NCBI GenBank assembly: GCA_964533785.1
Contig: CAZHNG010000197.1
Span: 1-12,859, forward strand
Length of the DNA stretch: 12,859 nucleotides
Reading direction: 5' to 3'
Source of the DNA: JANQRV01 sp964533785
Lineage (GTDB): Bacteria; Bacteroidota; Bacteroidia; Chitinophagales; Saprospiraceae
The notes under the pieces are model-generated. The model worked only from the letters and a program-made list of their open reading frames with translations, searched no databases and was not told where the DNA came from. Positions 7,649 to 12,859 of this stretch are shown one piece after another. Within the stretch, counting starts at the first letter, position 1. Every line of letters begins with the position of its first letter. The position numbers were made by a program, and so were the translations under genes.

Positions 7649-9040
7649 ATGATACATCCCACTCCACCAACACTAATCGAAAAACTAGGCCCCGAAAAAG
7701 TCCTCACCGGCCATGCGGTACACGAACGGTACAGCCATATCTGGCGTACCGATGAGCCTTTGCAAGCACTTGCCGTTGTTTTGCCGAGGTCTACTCAGGA
7801 TGTTTCTGAGGCACTAAAGATATGTCATGCGCTACAACAACCGGTCGTCGTACACGGTGGATTGACGGGACTCGTCGGCGGTACGGAAGCCGGCCAACAA
7901 GAAGTGGTCATTTCCCTGGAAAAAATGAACGCGATTGAGGAAATAGATGCGCAAAGCCGGACGATTACCGTACAGGCAGGCGCTATTCTGGAAAACATCC
8001 AACTTGCCGCGAAGGAACACCAACTGTTGTTCCCTTTGAATTTTGGAGCGAAAGGATCGGCGCAGATCGGTGGTATCATTGCTACCAATGCCGGCGGTCT
8101 GCGAGTATTCCGGTACGGAATGACCCGCCAACTTGTACTGGGACTCGAAGCCGTAACGGCTGACGGCACGATCATTTCTTCGCTAAAGAAAGTCATCAAA
8201 GACAATACCGGGTATGACTTGAAACAATTGTTCATCGGATCGGAAGGTACCCTGGGTATCGTGACCCGGGCGGTGCTTAAATTGGTGGAAATGCCCCGCA
8301 GCAGAAATACGGCGCTGGCCGGTTTTCATTCCTACGATCAGGTAGTTGCTTTTTTGAAGTATATGGATGGTGGTCTCGGTGGCACGCTTAGCGGTTTCGA
8401 ATTGCTGGCCCAAAATACCTACCAGGTTTTGACTTCTCCGCCGGCCCTGATAAAACCACCCCTACCCTATCATCACACCTATTATGTTCTGTTGGAAAGC
8501 CTGGGAAGCCTTCCTGAAAAAGATCAACTGCAGCTGCAAGAATTATTAGAAAATGCGCTGGCGCAGCAACTTATCGATGACGCGGTCATGGCGCACAGCG
8601 AATCAGAAATTGAGCGCTTCTGGAAGATCCGGGAGGATGTGGACGTAATGGTCTCCCAGTGCAGTAATGATCAGCATTTCGACATTAGTCTGCCTACTTC
8701 CCTGATTGGCCACTATATCGACAAGGTAGTACCAAATTTAAAATCCATCCTTCAGGTCCAACATTGCCATGTTTTCGGGCATATTGCCGATGGCAATATC
8801 CACCTGGTCGTTTGCAAAAGTGAACAAAGCCAACCATTGATCAACCACATCAATGAGGCCGTTTACCAACTTCTACCAGCTATGGGTGGTTCTGTTTCTG
8901 CTGAACACGGCATTGGTATCGATAAAAAACCCTACCTCCATCTATCACGATCTGCTGCCGAACTCCGTTTAATGCGTTTGCTTAAACAAACCATGGATCC
9001 TCACGGAATATTGAACCGGGGCAAGGTGGTTGATATTTAG
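7649..9040 (+). CDS. FAD-linked D-2-hydroxyacid dehydrogenase (GlcD / D2HGDH-like)
   Basis: A 463-residue flavoprotein of the FAD_binding_4 plus FAD-oxidase_C type. The FAD-binding part has the pyrophosphate loop VVVHGGLTGLVGG (66-78), GGIIATNAGG followed by RYG (141-157) and the NTGYDLKQLFIGSEGTLGI block. The C-terminal domain carries H378 and H385 in GHIADGNIHL and E419-H420 in AEHGIG. The spacing (7, then 34 residues) is what I expect for the metal and substrate site of the D-2-hydroxyglutarate/D-lactate dehydrogenase group. It probably oxidises a D-2-hydroxyacid and passes electrons to a carrier; the exact substrate (2-hydroxyglutarate, lactate or glycolate) cannot be read. No GlcE or GlcF subunit gene adjoins it, which fits a stand-alone enzyme better than glycolate oxidase. 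No in-frame ATG lies nearby upstream of 7649. The length is normal for the family. Confidence 0.85.
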   Translation: MIHPTPPTLIEKLGPEKVLTGHAVHERYSHIWRTDEPLQALAVVLPRSTQDVSEALKICHALQQPVVVHGGLTGLVGGTEAGQQEVVISLEKMNAIEEIDAQSRTITVQAGAILENIQLAAKEHQLLFPLNFGAKGSAQIGGIIATNAGGLRVFRYGMTRQLVLGLEAVTADGTIISSLKKVIKDNTGYDLKQLFIGSEGTLGIVTRAVLKLVEMPRSRNTALAGFHSYDQVVAFLKYMDGGLGGTLSGFELLAQNTYQVLTSPPALIKPPLPYHHTYYVLLESLGSLPEKDQLQLQELLENALAQQLIDDAVMAHSESEIERFWKIREDVDVMVSQCSNDQHFDISLPTSLIGHYIDKVVPNLKSILQVQHCHVFGHIADGNIHLVVCKSEQSQPLINHINEAVYQLLPAMGGSVSAEHGIGIDKKPYLHLSRSAAELRLMRLLKQTMDPHGILNRGKVVDI

Positions 9041-9223
9041 GTACTTACCTGGTTATCCTGTTAAGTTGTTTAATTCTGCTTTGTCACTTTGAAGGTAATT
9101 TTTAGCAATAGACTTGTCTAATGAATATTTCAACTCACTTTTGATTTGATGTGGTCCAATCAAGCTAAAAAAAGGAGAATACTCCAAGAATGAAATTACA
9201 AGCTGCGACGTAAGGCACTTACT

Positions 9224-9254
9224 TTAAGGAGACTACTTCGAGTAGCCTCCTTAA
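9224..9254. terminator. Strong hairpin, probable bidirectional terminator between convergent genes
   Basis: TTAAGGAGACTACT (9224-9237) pairs with AGTAGCCTCCTTAA (9241-9254) over 14 positions with a single A/C mismatch and a 3-base TCG loop. The outer TTAA ends give short A/T flanks on both sides but no long T-run. The position between two converging genes favours a transcription-end role, although it lies 183 bases past the plus-strand stop and 253 bases past the minus-strand stop. Confidence 0.45.
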
Positions 9255-9283
9255 TTAGGATGATCGCAGAACTCAATTACCCA

Positions 9284-9346
9284 TCACGAAAACGCAAAGA
9301 ACAGCGAAGAGAAATAAAATAACCTTAGCGTCCTTGGCAGTGAAAG
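9284..9346. repeat. Dispersed purine-rich repeat, copy B
   Basis: CAAAGAACAGCGAAGAGA (9295-9312) differs from copy A (5070-5086) by one inserted base. The segment begins TCACGAAAACG and ends TTGGCAGTGAA (9334-9344), comparable to GGGCGGTGAA of copy A. A shorter CAAAGAAC fragment recurs at 9355-9362. The TCAC/GTGA ends and the right-hand CTTAGCGTCCTT against the left-hand purine run form an imperfect inverted repeat. Confidence 0.5.
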
Positions 9347-9507
9347 CTAACCCGCAAAGAACCGATGAGTGGATTCATAACCGCTTTTCTGCGTCTTCTT
9401 ACCGGTAAACCAATAAGTAAGGCCTTGTCCCATAGGACACGGAGTTTTTCACAGGCGGCGCCCCCAAGTTTAATGATCATCACACCTAAACCTGGCGTCG
9501 CTCTTTC

Positions 9508-10887
9508 TTAAGGCCTGATGATCGTTCCGTCTCTTTTCCGCAGTTGAGTCCAGTTATTCAATTGTTGCTCCGGTAACGGAAATTTAGCTGCCACTTCCTC
9601 GTTGACATCCACTCCTAGTCCGGGAGCTTCGTTAACGTACATATAGCCATTCTCGACGTAAGGAGCGCCCGGAAAAATTTCCTGTAGCCGATCAGAAAAG
9701 TTCACCGCTTCCTGGATACCAAAATTCCAGATGGCAAAATCGATGTGGGCATTGGCAGCGTGGCCTACCGGCGATACATCGCCCGGGCCGTGCCAGGCAG
9801 TCCGGATATTGAAAAACTCTCCCAGTCGTGCTACTTTCATAGCGGGCGTGATCCCTCCAATTTGCGAAATGTGGATACGGATGAAGTCGAATAGTTGATC
9901 TTTCATCGGATCTACCCATTCGTGTGGACTGTTGTACAATTCTCCCATTGCGATCGGGACAGTCGTCTGTTGACGTAGCAATTTGAAGTAACGGTTGTTC
10001 TCCGGAGAGAAAGGATCTTCAATGAAGAAGGGACGATAAGGCTCCAATTGCTTGATCAGGTTGATCGCTTCCATGGGTTGAATACGTTCGTGAATATCGT
10101 GTAACAGTTCAACCTTTTCGCCACATTGTTCCCTTACGGTTTTAAACATATCCACCACGCTTTTGGTGTAAACCACGGAATCCATATAGTTGTCATTGGG
10201 CATACCGAATCCCGCCTTTTTAAAATCCGGCTCTTCGACGCTAGGGGTATCACCATAACCACCGAGTAATTGGCTGGCACCGTAGCCCCCCATTTGGATG
10301 CGAACGTGCCGAAAACCTTTGTCCATGAACTGTTTGACGCTTTCGGCTACTTTTTCCGGGCTATTTCCGCTGGCATGCGCGTAACAATCCACAGCAAACC
10401 GGCACTTACCACCTAACAATTGATAAACCGGCATATTTGCCCGTTTGCCCTTGATGTCCCATAAAGCCTGATCCAGTCCGCTCAGCGCATTGTTTAACAC
10501 CGGCCCGTTCCGCCAGTAAGAACTTTGGTAAGTAGCCTGCCACAGGTCTTCAATATTATCGACGTCCCTGCCTTTACAAAAATCATTCAGGTACTTGTCG
10601 ATCGCCGCTACAACAGCGTGGGCCCGTTGCCGGAAGGTTGCACAACCGATACCGTAAAGTCCGGGTTCACTGGTTTCTACTTTCACAACGATCAGTTCAA
10701 TACCGTGCGGACAGGTGGCAATAGCCTTGACGTTGGTGATCTTTAAGGGCGGTAGTGCGCGGGTAGCCTGCTCATAATTTTGAGCTGCAGCAGCATTTGG
10801 AAAACCCGCAACGGATAAGCCGGTCGCAAAGGTGCCGATCCCTAATTTTTTCAATAAAGTCCTTCTCTTGATGTTTTGATGTGTCAT
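9508..10887 (-). CDS. Tat-exported enolase-superfamily protein, RspA/D-mannonate dehydratase-like
   Basis: A 459-residue member of the enolase superfamily (MR_MLE), closest by eye to the RspA/ManD sugar-acid dehydratase group. Three acidic metal ligands are visible at exact 26-residue steps: D264 in LLHDIHERI, E290 in FFIEDPF and E316 in AMGELYN. This spacing is the same as in characterised ManD. H266 follows the first ligand in the position of the catalytic base, and H366 lies in AWHGPGDVSPVGHAANAH. The N-terminal capping domain (about 48-160) includes ALWDIKGKRANMPVYQLLGG. Unlike cytoplasmic ManD, it begins with a twin-arginine signal: K7-R8-R9-T-L-L-K-K, a weakly hydrophobic core, and AAAAQ at 32-36, so the folded enzyme is probably exported. 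The region after VRIQMGG has an insertion-like stretch (about 203-235), so substrate specificity may differ. It is divergent from the NmrA-like gene and convergent with the FAD dehydrogenase gene. The substrate is unknown; D-mannonate or D-gluconate is only a family-based guess. Confidence 0.85.
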   Translation of the reverse strand: MTHQNIKRRTLLKKLGIGTFATGLSVAGFPNAAAAQNYEQATRALPPLKITNVKAIATCPHGIELIVVKVETSEPGLYGIGCATFRQRAHAVVAAIDKYLNDFCKGRDVDNIEDLWQATYQSSYWRNGPVLNNALSGLDQALWDIKGKRANMPVYQLLGGKCRFAVDCYAHASGNSPEKVAESVKQFMDKGFRHVRIQMGGYGASQLLGGYGDTPSVEEPDFKKAGFGMPNDNYMDSVVYTKSVVDMFKTVREQCGEKVELLHDIHERIQPMEAINLIKQLEPYRPFFIEDPFSPENNRYFKLLRQQTTVPIAMGELYNSPHEWVDPMKDQLFDFIRIHISQIGGITPAMKVARLGEFFNIRTAWHGPGDVSPVGHAANAHIDFAIWNFGIQEAVNFSDRLQEIFPGAPYVENGYMYVNEAPGLGVDVNEEVAAKFPLPEQQLNNWTQLRKRDGTIIRP

Positions 10888-10906
10888 GATTCCAGGTATT
10901 TGATTA

Positions 10907-10918
10907 TTAGAATTCTAA
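10907..10918. repeat. Perfect 12-base palindrome in a divergent promoter region
   Basis: TTAGAATTCTAA is a perfect palindrome 20 bases upstream of the Tat-enolase start and 57 bases upstream of the NmrA-like start. It directly abuts the putative -7 box of the minus-strand gene (10919-10926). It could be an operator, but AT-rich palindromes of this length also arise by chance. Confidence 0.3.
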
Positions 10919-10949
10919 AAAATATACATTAAATTGGACTCCAGATAAA
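10919..10949 (-). promoter_or_regulatory. Putative promoter for the Tat-exported enolase-like gene
   Basis: On the minus strand, TTT (10949-10947) is followed after 20 bases by TATATTTT (10926-10919), a one-mismatch version of the Bacteroidota -7 TAnnTTTG. A start just downstream would give a leader of about 20-25 bases. The whole divergent gap is only 87 bases, so the plus-strand promoter must overlap it. The match is by eye. Confidence 0.28.
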
Positions 10950-10974
10950 CTTTGAACCTTAAAATAAACTGAAT

Positions 10975-11841
10975 ATGAGCAAAATATTAGTTACCGGTGC
11001 CACCGGAAATATCGGGTCTTCCGTAGTTCAGGCACTTTCTGCTAAAGGTGTTGATTTTGCAGCTTTCGTCAGAAACCCCGAAAAAGCCGAAAAACTGCGT
11101 CAAGAAGGTGTGGAAGTCATGATGGGTGACTTTACAGATATTGCTTCTCTTCAAAAAGCCTTGTCGGGGGTGGATAAAGTTTTTTTAGTTGCTCCTCCCG
11201 TTGAAAATATGAGTGATCTTGAAAAGCAAGTAATTGATGCCTGTAAATCAACAGGAGTGCGACACATCGTAAAGGTATCCGCCATTGGTGCCAGTGCCGA
11301 AGCGCCGGTCAAATTAGGCCGGCACCACGCAGCCGTAGAACAATATCTAAAAGATTCCGGCATAGGGTATACCATTTTGCAGCCCCACAGTTTCATGCAG
11401 AATATATTAGGTAGCCTGGCCACCATTCACAGTCAAGGAACAATTTACGGATCAATGGGAGATGGAACGTACCCTCCGGTCGACACCCGGGACATTGGAG
11501 CTATCGCGGGGCAGATACTAATAGATGAGGGCCACGAAGGAAAGACTTACCCCATTACCGGACCGGAAAAGATCTCTTACCATGATATTGCGCGGATCAT
11601 CGGAGAAGCCATCGGAAAGGAAGTGAACTACGTAGCGCTGGACAATGAAAGTATGCGCCAGGCATTGTACGGTGCAGGCATGCCCCACTGGCTGGCTGAT
11701 GACCTTATCCAGTTGAATGAATTCTGGAAAAATGGTATGGGGACGAAAGTATACGATACTACCGAGAAGATATTGGGCCGCAAGGGTAAATCTTTTAAAG
11801 CGTTTGTAGCAGATCATTTGTTTCTTTTTAAAGGCGAATAA
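10975..11841 (+). CDS. NmrA/QOR2-like NAD(P)-binding atypical SDR protein
   Basis: A 288-residue cytoplasmic Rossmann-fold protein. The N-terminus has the dinucleotide-binding GATGNIG (8-14) after a hydrophobic strand. It is followed by AAFVRNPEKAEKL, where the Arg suggests NADPH preference, and GVEVMMGDFTD. The middle shows GVDKVFLVAPP, VRHIVKVSAIGAS and HHAAVEQYLKDSGIGYTILQPHSFMQN, the typical pattern of the NmrA and NAD(P)H:quinone oxidoreductase 2 (YtfG) group. There is no classical YxxxK active site, as usual for these atypical SDRs. It may be a quinone or carbonyl reductase, or a redox-sensing regulator; the sequence does not decide. The C-terminus (GEAIGKEVNYVALDNESM) is complete and the length is normal. 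The next gene starts 15 bases after its stop on the same strand, so the two are probably co-transcribed. It is divergent from the Tat-exported enolase-like gene with an 87-base gap. Confidence 0.85.
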   Translation: MSKILVTGATGNIGSSVVQALSAKGVDFAAFVRNPEKAEKLRQEGVEVMMGDFTDIASLQKALSGVDKVFLVAPPVENMSDLEKQVIDACKSTGVRHIVKVSAIGASAEAPVKLGRHHAAVEQYLKDSGIGYTILQPHSFMQNILGSLATIHSQGTIYGSMGDGTYPPVDTRDIGAIAGQILIDEGHEGKTYPITGPEKISYHDIARIIGEAIGKEVNYVALDNESMRQALYGAGMPHWLADDLIQLNEFWKNGMGTKVYDTTEKILGRKGKSFKAFVADHLFLFKGE

Positions 11842-11856
11842 GTAAACAACGAAAGC

Positions 11857-12711
11857 ATGAATAAAACAACGAAAAACCCCAGTCTGTCCTACCCTATTTT
11901 ACCGGCCCTATTGGGAATGCTGGTCATGACTTTCTTGTTCTTGAGTTGTGAAATACAAACCGCCCCGATCAGCCGGAATAGGTTGGGGCAAATGTTGGAA
12001 AACCAGGATATAGAGCGATTGGCAGTCATGGATGGGAAGGTTGCTCATATTTATATCAAAGCAGAAAAGCTAGGGACCGCACCCTACCAAGACCTGTCTG
12101 GCAGCACCGGCAGTCCGCATTACAAGTACGTCATCGGTTCATTAGATAACTTCTTTAACTTTATAGCTGACCAGCAAACGGCTGCCGGCATCCCGGAGCA
12201 AAATCAGGTCTTCCCGGAAATGATAAATCAACAATCCTGGCTGCCTTTAATTCTGAATTGGTTGTTACCTCCGTTGATCATTTTGTTACTCATACTGGCG
12301 GCCACGAGATTTGCGTCCATGCTGGTTGAAAGAAGGCAAAAACTATCGAATGGACCTGCCCCAAAAACGGTCCGCGCTCAAAGATGGATGCCCAACCAGA
12401 GATATTTGATTACTATTGACCTCAAAGACGACATTAAAATGCCCTTGTATCAGTATCTGCTTTTATTCAGGCCGTACATCAGGCAGAAAAAGGGCAAGGA
12501 GATCAATTACGATATTATCCATACACAATCCGGCATAGACCTCTCTTTCCAGATCAATGATCCAGCAGCAATTGCAACCCTTAATGATTGGTATGCAGAA
12601 TATATGGGGCATTTAGGGAATGGAAACACTGATCCCTCCAACCTGCAAACACTCACGGAGGAAGATATCCTGGCGGCCAAGAAAAAGATTGAAGCTTCGG
12701 TTAAAAGATAG
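11857..12711 (+). CDS. Membrane protein with FtsH-like N-domain but no AAA+ or protease domain
   Basis: A 284-residue two-pass inner-membrane protein. Segment 1 is at about 12-31 and segment 2 at about 129-149 (WLPLILNWLLPPLIILLLIL). The loop between them (about 32-127) faces the periplasm and resembles the FtsH extracellular domain of Bacteroidota: an Ile-Ser start, RLGQMLENQDIERLAV, VAHIYIKAEKLG, GSPHYKYVIGSLDNF, then a Trp and the WLLP entry to the second segment. In FtsH an AAA+ module would follow. Here there is only a cytoplasmic tail of about 135 residues (150-284) with no Walker motif and no HExxH zinc site, and a second domain I do not recognise (RYLITIDLKDD to NDWYAEYMG) ending in a charged helix. 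The tail is a proper reading frame to the stop, and no FtsH remnants follow, so it is not a simple broken ftsH. C31 after LFLS loosely resembles a lipobox but is more likely chance. It probably forms an operon with the NmrA-like gene. Similarity to FtsH is by eye. Confidence 0.65.
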   Translation: MNKTTKNPSLSYPILPALLGMLVMTFLFLSCEIQTAPISRNRLGQMLENQDIERLAVMDGKVAHIYIKAEKLGTAPYQDLSGSTGSPHYKYVIGSLDNFFNFIADQQTAAGIPEQNQVFPEMINQQSWLPLILNWLLPPLIILLLILAATRFASMLVERRQKLSNGPAPKTVRAQRWMPNQRYLITIDLKDDIKMPLYQYLLLFRPYIRQKKGKEINYDIIHTQSGIDLSFQINDPAAIATLNDWYAEYMGHLGNGNTDPSNLQTLTEEDILAAKKKIEASVKR

Positions 12712-12807
12712 GGACTTCTAATTACCCCTGATTTTTATCACATCTGAAGGGCTGATTTCAGTTAGGATTATCCATCAATAATCTCTATATTTTCGCTTTG
12801 TTTGTAT

Positions 12808-12859
12808 ACTAGACTTTTGACGCTAGACTCTAGAAGTTAGACTAAAAATTCTAACTAAT
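12808..12859. repeat. Degenerate 7-base tandem repeat running off the right edge
   Basis: Cut in sevens from 12808, the sequence reads ACTAGAC, TTTTGAC, GCTAGAC, TCTAGAA, GTTAGAC, TAAAAAT, TCTAACT. Five of the seven units fit an NNTAGAC-like consensus at an exact 7-base period. The array is degenerate and continues beyond the window. It resembles short heptanucleotide tandem repeats known from other bacteria, for example the STRR repeats of cyanobacteria. The preceding 12712-12807 shows no gene or clear terminator. Confidence 0.5.

Larger units (their letters stand above)
9041..9507. other. Convergent intergenic region with hairpin and repeats
   Basis: This 467-base gap between two convergent genes has no convincing coding frame. 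It contains a strong hairpin at 9224-9254, the second copy of the dispersed repeat at 9284-9346 with a CAAAGAAC fragment at 9355-9362, and a small TGTCC/GGACA stem (9426-9439) followed five bases later by TTTTT (9444-9448). The left part, about 9041-9220, shows nothing recognisable beyond a short GGAG-AATA-CTCC inverted repeat (9174-9185). Confidence 0.5.

Noticed and set aside
7825..8413. Minus-strand frames of up to 136 codons inside the FAD dehydrogenase gene
   Set aside because: They are shadows of the real gene; their composition (many Ser, Pro, Cys) reflects the reverse of coding sequence.
9426..9448. TGTCC-CATA-GGACA stem followed by TTTTT as a terminator
   Set aside because: The stem has only five pairs, the T-run begins five bases after it, and it lies almost 400 bases past the plus-strand gene it would serve.
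9508..11841. A sugar-acid catabolic operon joining the enolase-like, NmrA-like and FAD dehydrogenase genes
   Set aside because: The genes are divergent or convergent, not co-directional, and no transporter, kinase or aldolase is present.
11857..12711. Reading the FtsH-like protein as a pseudogene or truncated ftsH
   Set aside because: The frame continues for about 135 codons past the second membrane segment with normal composition and no AAA+ or HExxH remnants in it or after it.
1..12859. CRISPR arrays, tRNAs, rRNAs, IS elements, phage or defence genes
   Set aside because: Looked for on both strands; no regularly spaced repeats with spacers, no cloverleaf-like segments and no transposase, integrase or defence-type motifs seen.

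Overview
The window looks like chromosomal DNA from a free-living member of the Bacteroidota, most likely near the Saprospiria (Lewinella/Haliscomenobacter type). Four things point that way: moderate GC with AT-rich gaps; genes without clear Shine-Dalgarno sequences; promoter-like motifs resembling the Bacteroidota -33 TTG / -7 TAnnTTTG pattern; and a tiny acidic DUF2795-type protein that opens in the way typical of this phylum. The taxonomic call is from protein character only. I saw no phage, IS, CRISPR, tRNA or rRNA.

Layout, left to right. (1) The 3' part of a DUF2459/TIGR02117 envelope protein is cut by the left edge (2-565). A gap follows with a long inverted repeat (595-638). (2) A Lon-family protease of the AAA_32/LonB-LonC type (743-3166) keeps its Ser-Lys dyad but has an eroded ATPase site. 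A GC-rich hairpin separates it from a convergent 73-residue DUF2795-like gene (3328-3549, minus). (3) On the minus strand are a secreted transglutaminase-like protein (3810-4970) and, upstream of it, the nucleic-acid-binding protein Tex (5149-7293). The 178-base gap between them holds a repeat whose folded arms form a good intrinsic terminator. (4) A 355-base AT-rich divergent promoter region leads to a plus-strand FAD-linked 2-hydroxyacid dehydrogenase of the GlcD/D2HGDH type (7649-9040). (5) A 467-base convergent gap carries a strong hairpin and a second copy of the repeat found beside tex. (6) A Tat-exported enolase-superfamily protein of the RspA/ManD type (9508-10887, minus) is divergent from a two-gene plus-strand unit. 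That unit is an NmrA/QOR2-like NAD(P)-binding protein (10975-11841) and, 15 bases later, a membrane protein whose N-terminal half resembles the membrane-embedded N-domain of FtsH but which lacks the AAA+ and protease domains (11857-12711). (7) The right edge enters a degenerate 7-base tandem repeat.

Most genes are housekeeping or metabolic and do not form one pathway. A loose protein-quality theme exists (Lon-like protease, orphan FtsH N-domain), as does a sugar-acid/hydroxyacid pair (ManD-like protein and FAD dehydrogenase, convergent), but neither link is proven by the sequence. The most unusual items are the orphan FtsH-like N-domain protein, the Lon-like protease with its nucleotide site lost, and the dispersed repeat used as a terminator.
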